NCBI GenBank assembly: GCA_026929865.2
Contig: CM049403.1
Coordinates: 26,721,001 to 26,785,000, forward strand
Direction: 5' to 3'
Length of the DNA stretch: 64,000 bases
Source of the DNA: Hyperoplus lanceolatus
Taxonomy: Eukaryota; Chordata; Actinopteri; Uranoscopiformes; Ammodytidae
In this document: in pieces, positions 52,580 through 61,700 of the stretch
Layout: each line of letters starts with the position of its first letter
How positions within the stretch are numbered: position 1 is the stretch's first letter
Translations under genes and position numbers: made by a program
The notes under the pieces: generated by a model
Database searches by the model: none
Told to the model about the DNA's origin: nothing
The model's input: the letters and a program-made list of their open reading frames with translations, nothing else

Positions 52580-52799
52580 TTTCTTTATATGTCCTTGCTT
52601 CCCCCCCACATTAGTAACCAGAAATGTCCACCGTGCAGTAGTCTATGATAACCCCACCCCCCCCCATTTCTTATTGGTCCACGGCCCCGAGATCCTCTAG
52701 GAAATTTTCCGAGCGACAGCCATGTTGCTTTCCCCGCTAAGCAACAAGATGCCCATAGTAGCCTACAGCCTGAATGTTACATACACCAACACAGAATGC

Positions 52800-53480
52800 T
52801 TTTGCTCATACTCCACTAATTTATCTTAACCACAGCAGTCTATGCCTCGTTTTTAATAACACAACGGATAAGAAGCTATTTGTGGGTTTTTGCAAACAGT
52901 GAAACTGAAAGAAATGTTTTTAATGGTATTTTTGCCTGACTGGTGTATAGCTATTTAGCTTTGGGACAAGCATTCAGCTTTTGCTCATAAAAACATAATT
53001 CTATTACCCACACCAGTCTGGAAATGCCTCGTTTTTAACAGGACGAAGGATTGGAACTTAATAGTGTGGAAGTCAAATTTGAAGATATTTTTTTCACTGA
53101 TTTGTGTGGTATTTTTAGTCGGTAGCTTCCGAGCTAGCTTCGAGACAAGCATTCAGCTTTTGCTCATAAAAACATAATTCTATTACCCACACCAGTCTGG
53201 AAATGCCTCGTTTTTAACAGGACAAAGGATTGGAACTTAATAGTGTGGAAGTCAACCTTGAAGATATTTTTTCCTGTTTACTGGTATTTTTAGTTTATTT
53301 ATCGTCTGAGTCTTATTTTTGCGTAGCATGTAGTTTCGGTTGTAGCACCAAGTTTTGCTCATAACACGCTGTTTATATTCCCCACAGCAGTCTGAAAATG
53401 ACTCGTTTTTAACATGACAAAGGATGGGAAGATATTCCTGTAGAAATCAAACTTTGAAGCTACTGTTTTCACTGGTTTTA
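52800..53480. repeat. Tandem repeat, about four units of 179-195 bp
   Basis: TTTGCTCATA starts at about 52,801, 52,980, 53,159 and 53,354. Units also share CAGTCTG, CTCGTTTTTAACA and a GGAAG block. Units 2 and 3 are almost identical; 1 and 4 are diverged. Likely an internal array of a larger mobile element. Confidence 0.85.
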
Positions 53481-53852
53481 ATCATGTCAGGTCATGTCAA
53501 ACTGTTCAAAGTATAGCTTAGCTCCGGCTGGGTAAACACTGTGTTCGCAGTCACGCAGTGTCTTTCTAGTATCGCGAGAGCACGACAGAGACGGTGGGAG
53601 AGCCCCATGGACATATAAAGAAAGCCCGGCAGAGAGGTGGGAGGGGCCAGCCAGATCACACAAATATAGGTCATCCTGAGACCAGAGGACAATCAGGGTA
53701 TAGAGGCTTGCTACAATAAATGATCTGAACGGGTTTTTCAGCAAACATCTAAAAAAATAAGTATTAGGGACTACTTAGACCATATAAAATTGACAGCTAA
53801 GTGCATCATATGTGAGCTTTAAGTATATTTTGCAGGTAATATTCATTTTACT

Positions 53853-53982
53853 GGGGCGCCCTTAGCTCAGTTGGTAGGGCGTCCCCCCCATGGGCCTCGG
53901 CCTGCAGCGGACCCGGGTTCGATTCCAGCCCGCGGTCGTTCTCTGCATGTCACTCCCCTCTGCCCCATTTCAACTCTGTCTC
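53853..53982 (+). mobile_element. tRNA-derived SINE, truncated
   Basis: A box TAGCTCAGTTGG and B box GGTTCGATTCC are intact and followed by the tRNA-unrelated CTGCATGTCACTCCCC body known from fish SINEs. It is cut at 53,983 by the mariner/Tc1 element. Confidence 0.75.
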
Positions 53983-53984
53983 TA

Positions 53985-54772
53985 CACTGTGTGCACAATT
54001 ATTAGGCAAGTTGTATTTTCGAGGATTAATTTCATTATTGAACAACTACAGTGCTCTCGGTCAATCCAAAATGTTGATGAACGTAAACCTGAATGTTTAC
54101 AAAAGTAAAAGTGAGGTTTTGTCTTTCTTACGAGAATATATATATATGTTTTGCTATTATTAGGCAACTATTAGTGTGCAGAATTATTCTGCAACTAAAT
54201 AAAAAAAAATAAAAAAATTTCCCATCTCACTTGTTTATTTTCATCTGATAAAGTGAGAATAATCAAACAACTCACAATTTACAAATAAAAATTTCCGACA
54301 TGTCAAAAGAAAACAGTGACTAATATAGCCACCCTTCTTTTCAATAACTGTCACAAGCCTTCCATTCATGGAGTCTGTCAGTTTCTTGATCTATTGACAA
54401 TCAACTTTTTGTGCAGCAGCCACCACAGCCTCCCAGACACTGTTCCGAGAGATGTACTGATTTTATTCACTATAAATCTCCCGTTTAAGCAGGGCCCACA
54501 GGTCCTTAATAGGGTTTAAGTCAGGTGAGGAAGGGAGTCATGTCATTATTTTTTCATCCTTAAGGCCTTTACTGGCTAGCCATGCAATTGAGTACTTCGA
54601 TGCATGTGATGGAGCATTGTCCTGCATAAAAATCATGGTCTTTTTGAAAGATGCAGACTTTTTCCTGGACCAATGCTTGAAGAAAGTATCTTCTAGAAAC
54701 TGGCAGTAGGTTTGGGAGTTGATTTTGAGGCCATCTTCAACCCAAAAAGGTCCAACTAGCTCATCTTTAAAG
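53985..54772 (-). mobile_element. mariner/Tc1-like transposon, truncated
   Basis: The left end, CACTGTGTGCACAATTATTA after a TA dinucleotide, is an inverted-repeat terminus common in fish Tc1/mariner copies. Transposase coding is on the minus strand: IFMQDNAPSHASK holds the second catalytic Asp, and further along the complement of 54,480-54,530 gives SPDLNPI-like residues with frame breaks. The right end is missing and replaced by a foldback and a (CA)n tract. Confidence 0.8.
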
Positions 54773-54814
54773 GCAACTAGTATCTTTAAAGATGAGCTAG
54801 TTGGACCTTTTTGG

Positions 54815-54815
<1 letters not shown>
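54538..54815 (-). pseudogene. Tc1/mariner transposase fragment
   Basis: Minus-strand residues ELVGPFWVEDGLKINSQTY then MQDNAPSHASK are typical DDE transposase core. The frame continues into the (CA)n tract, so the N-terminus is lost. Not functional. Confidence 0.8.
54742..54814. repeat. Perfect 31-bp inverted repeat with 11-bp loop
   Basis: Arms 54,742-54,772 and 54,784-54,814 are exact complements, CCAAAAAGG... and ...CCTTTTTGG. The left arm is transposase sequence, so the right arm is an inverted copy of the transposon's own interior. Confidence 0.92.

Positions 54816-54908
<93 letters not shown>
54816..54908. repeat. (CA)n microsatellite
   Basis: About 93 bp of CA directly abutting the 31-bp foldback. 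Confidence 0.95.
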
Positions 54909-54911
<3 letters not shown>

Positions 54912-55099
54912 TTTGTTCACATTATTGATACTTTTCATTAAGCAATGTCTCTGGGGTTTTTATACTATCTATACATTCTCGACATAAAAAAGATTTCCGT
55001 TATCTCCTTTACAGCCTGTTATGAGGAAACATAATACCGTGTTCAGATTAAGCAATACAAAAAGCTATTCAACTCTTACTAATATACATATATAATATT

Positions 55100-55190
55100 G
55101 AGGTCAGGTGTACCAAAGACAGAACCGCTTGTCCAGTGAGATTGTGAGTGTGCTTTGATGGGGTGATGAACCCACTCGCCTGCCAGTAAA
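55100..55190 (+). pseudogene. Decayed relic of a CCP20-like exon
   Basis: GAGGTCAGGTGTACC, GATGGGGTGATGAA and GCCTGCCAGTAAAA line up in order with the end of gene 2 exon 9 and its copy at 50,010-50,216. The frame is broken. It sits just upstream of gene 3. Confidence 0.6.
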
Positions 55191-55464
55191 AGCTTTAGTT
55201 GACTGGAAATGACACAAGCTGGCTGAACAAACACGTGAATAATTAACAAGAGGAAATAGGTTTGTTTAGGAGACAGAAGTTGTTTTTATAACCAATGATA
55301 CTGTGGCAGTTCTACATCCAAGCAAGTCAACATGGTATGTGGTGTTCCATACTTTTGAGGACAATAAAAAAAACATTTTTGAGATAGAAGAAAAAAAAGA
55401 AAAATTATGTCTTCGCTAACCCAGGCGTTTATCTGAAGAATATAAATGAATCTGATAAACTAAG

Positions 55465-55468
<4 letters not shown>

Positions 55469-55559
<91 letters not shown>
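55469..55559. repeat. (GT)n microsatellite
   Basis: About 91 bp of GT roughly 160 bp upstream of the gene 3 start codon. Confidence 0.95.
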
Positions 55560-55562
<3 letters not shown>

Positions 55563-55716
55563 GGGAAGGTTTTGGGATAGGGGCCCATGTGCTTGTGCCA
55601 CTGTTTGTATTGGAAATGGTGGCATTTGCAGTGCGCATAAAAACTATCTCAGTAACTCTAGGGGAAAAACAGTAATTCAGTCACAAAGGGAGTCATAAGA
55701 TATACATCTCTTCACA

Positions 55717-55786
55717 ATGAGACTCTCTCACCTCCTTTGGCTTTTTATCCTGTTTCTAAACATGGACACAACTTTGCAGCAGAATG
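55717..55786 (+). CDS. cfhl: Gene 3 exon 1: signal peptide
   Basis: ATG in CACAATGA context opens a 70-nt exon, MRLSHLLWLFILFLNM and a polar end, to AATG|GTAAGA in phase 1. It is a strong hydrophobic core with the same length and phase as the other two signal exons. Confidence 0.8.
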
Positions 55787-58700
55787 GTAAGAGGTTTTCA
55801 GGTATTTTTTCTCTGCTTTTACTGAATTGAGAAAACAAAAATCTTTCACATATTAGTCTGTGTAACAGTCTGAGATGTCAAGACGATGATAAGTGACCAT
55901 CTGAAAAGAAAAAACTTACAAGTTTTGATTGATTGATTTGATTGATTGATTTATATTTATTTCGTCCATGGATGTCTTCCAACAAAACTCATTTCAACAT
56001 TCTCACATGTACCATCCATAAAACCATGACGAAAAGGAGGCAGGATGAAGAATATCTTATATTTCCTGTCCCCTCAAAACAAAACCAAACAAAAAAAACA
56101 CTCTACATGTCAACTCATGTCAGTGCATGACAATAATAAATTAAACAAAATAGAAACCAAAACATCAATCTGAAACTGATTACAAAGTAGAATTGCTCAG
56201 AACTGATTGATGAGTGAGTGAAGATGAACGTTGATCTGTTCACAAGAACTCATTCCATAAAAGTATATAGCAAATTAAAAAAAGGTGGCACAAGGGATTT
56301 TAGATCTAAGTTGTGATATGCTATTATTTGTGTTTATTACCTTTTGAAAATAGGCTGCGATTGTAGTCTTGCACTTTGAGTGGCCTTGTGTCTGAATTGT
56401 GCTATATAAATAAACTTGCCTTGCCTTGTATCAGGTCAATCAGTCGTTATACTGCTCATTGGACTCTTCAACGAATACACTTATATGCAGGCTTATGTCT
56501 TCATTTCATATTGCTTATTTATTTTGTTATAATAATTCATTCATCCAGTAGGCCTAGTTTGATTTGGCTGCAAGGCCAACACAGAATAATGACCCCGAAT
56601 TCCATTACTACTAAAACCCACTAGTTTAAAAGATGCATTCACACTACAGCTTGTTGAACTTTAACGATATCATATACTCCCTTTCAAAAACGTTTTACTT
56701 TTTATTTGAAGTGTTTTATTCCCGAATCAGTGACTTCGAATACCTTGTAGAAATATGTATCTGAAGGAATAAATATTTCAATCTTCAGAATAACACAATC
56801 AACTGAGCATAAAGAACAGTGTTGGGAACGTTACTTTAAAAAAGTAATTAGTTATAGTTACTCACTACATGTTCCAAAAAGTAACTGAGTTAGTAACTGA
56901 ATTACTATATAATAGAAGTAACTAGTTACCAGGGAAAGTAACTATTTGCGTTAGCCTATACTGTAAAAAGAAAAAGTTGCTATATGTCAACAAATTTGGA
57001 TTTTTCTGAGCAGTTTTCACAAGTTAGTTGAAATGAGTAGAACAGACAAGTAGAGCTAGGCCTACTTGTAGGGTACATAACCTTCAATATTTATTGCACA
57101 TCAACAGACATCAAGAGGTTTATCCTGCACTTCAAGTATTTTGTTCTCAACAAAGGTAGTAAAAGAAACTGCTGAATGTACCGTGCTGATCTCCTAGCCT
57201 ATATCACTGGATTCACTTCAGGGGTGTCGGCTAACACACCACTTAAGGCCAAAAACGTCAGACTATGAAGCATGAGACGATGAGAGGAGGAGTAAGGATT
57301 TATCCACTGTTTATTTCCTTCTTTAACGTGCACAGCAGCATACAGATCCCAGGAAAAGAGCAATAGCAATATTCGGCTCGTGATGACACGCTAAACAGCT
57401 GTTGCAACCGGCGAATCGCGGCCGTTTAATAACGTGCATAAATTATAATTTATAGAGATCGGGAAACTCCGTGCACTTACTCACAAGGGCCATGCAAACA
57501 AACTCAGGGAAAGCACGTTTCAACCGTGGATTGATAGGTGGTTACTGCGGCAACGTGCACGCTCACACAGCAGAGAGAAAGAAAAAGAAACTTCACTAAA
57601 CAGGCGCTCCGGCTGACTGACGTGACGGCGCTAACTGACAGTTAATGTCATCCACACTGAATAAAACACAACTTAAAACACACCGGTCTCCTCACTAGCA
57701 GTTTGTGTAGTATGGAGCCAGGGGTGCGTTCGGATTACACTGTTTATTCAATCAATAGTAACGCACCACATTTAACGTTCAGTAACGATAACGGCGTTGT
57801 AACGACGGAAAAAGTAATTAGTTAGATTACCCCGTTACTGAAAAAAGAATGGCGTTACCTAACGCCGTTATTTTAAACGGCGTTATTCCCAACACTGATA
57901 AAGAAATATTGGATGGGTGACATGTAATTATAATCTGCCTGCCATGTTACAACAAACTAACAGATGTGCTTTATTTCCCCACAAATGCAGCGGTTAGATG
58001 TAAACTACAACTGCCGCCACCGGAAGGAACCAGATATGAACCTGCTTACAAGAATGTGTTTTCACCTGATGAAACCGTAACAGTCACTTGTCCAAAGAAG
58101 TTCTGGATGTTTAACATTGGGGAAACCTCAGTAGTAACTACATGTAAAGAGGACGGAGAATGGAGTATCGCCCCCGTGTGCGGTATGGAACTGTATGGAC
58201 ACACTATGAGCTTGTGGTTCTCTACTGTGTTTATGAAGCTTGATCTTATCTCAATGTACTCAAGATACAAAACTCTCTCTCTCTCTCTCAGAATTGATTG
58301 ATGAGTGAGTGAATATGAACGTTGATATGTTCACCGGAATTCATTCCATAAAAGTATATGGCAAATTTAAAAAAGCTGGCACAAGGGAATATACACTCAC
58401 CGGCCACTTTATTAGGTACACCTGTTCAATGGCTTATAAAAACAAAAAGCTTATCAGCCAATCACATGGCAGAAATGTAATGCACTTAGGCATTTACACG
58501 TGGTCAAGACAAGGTACTGAAGTCAAACCGAGCATCAGAATGGGGAAGAAAGGGCGTTTAGGTGACTTTGAACATGGCATGGTTGATGGTGCACGGCAGG
58601 CTGGATCCATACTTTCATGTTGTTTACGCCAAATTCTGAACCTGCCATCTGAATGTCGCAACTGAAATCGAGACTCATCAGACCAGGCATGATTTTTCAA

Positions 58701-61700
58701 TCTTCTATTGTCCAATATTGGGAATCCTGTGAGAATTGTAGCCTAATTTTCCTGTTTTTAGCTGACAGGAGTGGCACCCGGTGGGGTCTTCTGTTGCTGT
58801 AGCCCATCTGCTTCAAGGTTGGTCGTGTTTTGCGTTCAGAGATGGTATGCTGCATACCCTGGTTGTAACGAGTGGTTATTTGAGTTAGTTTTGCCTTTCT
58901 ATCATCTCGATAGTATGCCCATCCTCCACTGACCTCTGACTTCAACAAGGCATTTTACGTCCACACAAATGTCGCTCACTGGATATTTTTTCTTTTTTGG
59001 ACCATTCTCTGTAAACCCTAGAGATGGTTTAGAGTGAAAATCCCAGTAGATCAGCAGTTTCTGAAATACTCATATCAGCCCTTCTGGCACCATCAACATT
59101 GCCATGTTCAAAGTAACTTAAAACCTCTTTCTTCCCCATTCTGTTGCTTGGTTTCAACCTCAATAAGTTGTCCTGTCCAGGTCTACATGCCTAAATGCAT
59201 TGAGTTGCTGACATGTGATTGGCTGATTAGTTATATGTGTTAACAAGAAAATGAACCGCTGTACCTAATAAAGTGGCCGGTGAGTGTGAATCTATGCTAC
59301 GATATGCTATTATTCGTGTTTATTACCTTTTGAAAATAGGCTCTGATTTTACTCTTGGATCAGGTCAATCAGTCGTTACTGTTCATCGGACTCTTCAACA
59401 AATACACTTATTTGCAGGCTTATGGCTTAATTTCTTATGTACTTTTTCATTTTGTTGTAATAATTATTTCATCCATTAGTTACTTTGGACAATAATGTCC
59501 AGGTGGCGATTGTTTTAATAGTCGATTAATAATCGATTAATCGTTGCAGCTCTAATTGTATGTGTTTGCTTATTCTGTTTTTTGTTTTTGTTTGTTTTAT
59601 GTCTGTATGTAAAAAATTGCAAAAAATCATCAAAATAAAAGTTAAAAAAAAAAAAAGTCCAGGTGAACAGGGTCCCAAATGAAGGAACCTATGGCAATGT
59701 AGTCCGATTTAGCTGCAAGTCCAACACATAATTAGCTTGGTGCTACCAGACCATCGTACTTCATTTCATTTGAGGGAAAATTAAATTTGGGCGGAAGTAG
59801 GTGGGTGGGCAGAGCCAGGCTAACATAGAATAGCCTAATGACCCCAAATTCCTTTAGGCTACTACTAAGACCTAGCCTGGAAATCCATACCCTGATATCT
59901 TGAACGATAGAGGGTCTGGCCACGATCAATAGTAATTTCCAACTCAAGGGGCGGCTCCTACTCGTGCATTTCAAATGCCACTGCAGGCAGTTGGATAGCA
60001 CTACAACCAATCAGAGCGATGCACAAGGTGACGTAAGCCCCGTTCGTTTAGCGAACAGCTGTTAAACTGTTAAATTAAACGTTTGCCGTTGTCGGTCGGC
60101 AAAACAGAACATTCCACTTACTTGCTAGGGTCATTCTATAGAATCGGTGCCCTTTGTGTTTGATTATAAGAAAAAAAAGTACATTCAAATTCTAAACTTT
60201 TTTTGATGTGATGTGACATATTGATATTAACATCTAATAGAAACAATATTTTCCCATCTCAACATCAACATTAAAATGATTATTTTGAGAAATTTTCAGA
60301 AACATGTCACACTTTAATTCAACCCCGTCACGGTCATTTTGTTATTCAGGTGCTAATATTTAGAATGGGTTTCTGATAATATTCTGACATGATCTCTCAG
60401 TTTAGATGTCCCTTGTAATAATCACATAATGTTATTCAATTTAAAAAAAAATAAAAAGCCTCAAGCACCATCCAAGACCGGTTATGATGAAAATATTTGT
60501 CTTCCCACTCGGCATTTTCACTGCTCATATGCAGTAATGTCATGTAATTAAAAAATATATTCATCTACTTGTTTTTCCAGTTACAACACACACAAGTAAA
60601 CACATGTTGATGTTATATGTTGTATATTTAATACAAAAATGCAAAGAAATGCTGAACAACAGAGTTGAAAATCATGTAACAGGGTTGAATGATGATGTCA
60701 CCTTTTTAAATTATTTGTATAAAACCCACATTTTTGTGAATTAATGTAATGAAGGAGGTTTTTCTACCCTTTGCCCAGCTGTCCTGTTAATCCTAACCCT
60801 ACATTTGACCATGTGTGATGTCACACATGGTAAAAATAGGGTTAGATAGTGAGACCATAAACACTCGTTCTGCCTTTTCTCAGGCTAGGATGTACCGATT
60901 TCTTAAGTGTTTGCATATTTATATTACATAGGATCTCAGAGTTCAATACACCTTCATATTCCCACCAGTTAAATAGGTCTTTAATGTCATATTTAATAAG
61001 AAAAGTTATGATAGGGGGAGAGTGGTTGCGTTACGGGGTTGAATGAAACGCAGGGACAGGGATAAACGCTTAAATTACTTAAAAAATAAAAAATTATACT
61101 TTAAATTAAATGTGTTATTCTTTAAAATTACCCATTTCAATTAGCCTAAATTAAACCAAAAAGTGCAGTGTTATTTAACATTGAGTACTCAAAATGGCGG
61201 AAACAGGCGGAATTCCCAATAATCAAAGAGAGAAAACATGTAAATGTTGAAATAAATTAGTATTTTATTTTTTTATTTCCTACAGCATATTAAGAACATG
61301 CAGAACTTTTAAAAAATCTGGTTGTAATTTTCTTAAATACATGTTCTGTAAAGTTGTATTAGTAGAGATGCTTGGGACATTGAAAGATTATAAAGGGCAC
61401 CGAATCTGTAGAATGACCCGCTAATGAAAGATTTGAGTGCCGTCTTCCAAATCGTCAAGGGTCGAGGCCAAAGCAGTCTCAAACTCACACAACATATCCG
61501 CAGCCATCTTTGATGTTTACTATCACGGCTTCGACGTCGCATGCACGTCACTGTCGTCATCCGGTTACGTCCTCCCCAGATTACCATAGGGCTTCTGGGG
61601 CCTGTTTCAGGTAGCTGGTTTTACATACTCTGGGTTTAACCCTGCGCTCTGAGTTGGTAAACTCAGAGCGCAGGGTTGATAAGCAACTCTGGGTTTTCGG

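Noticed and set aside
53853-53930. Functional tRNA gene
   Set aside because: Pol III boxes are good, but the stems do not close and the body continues as a fish SINE.
61333-61587. Minus-strand frame inside the 3.1-kb element as a transposase
   Set aside because: No DDE or zinc-finger motif is recognisable.
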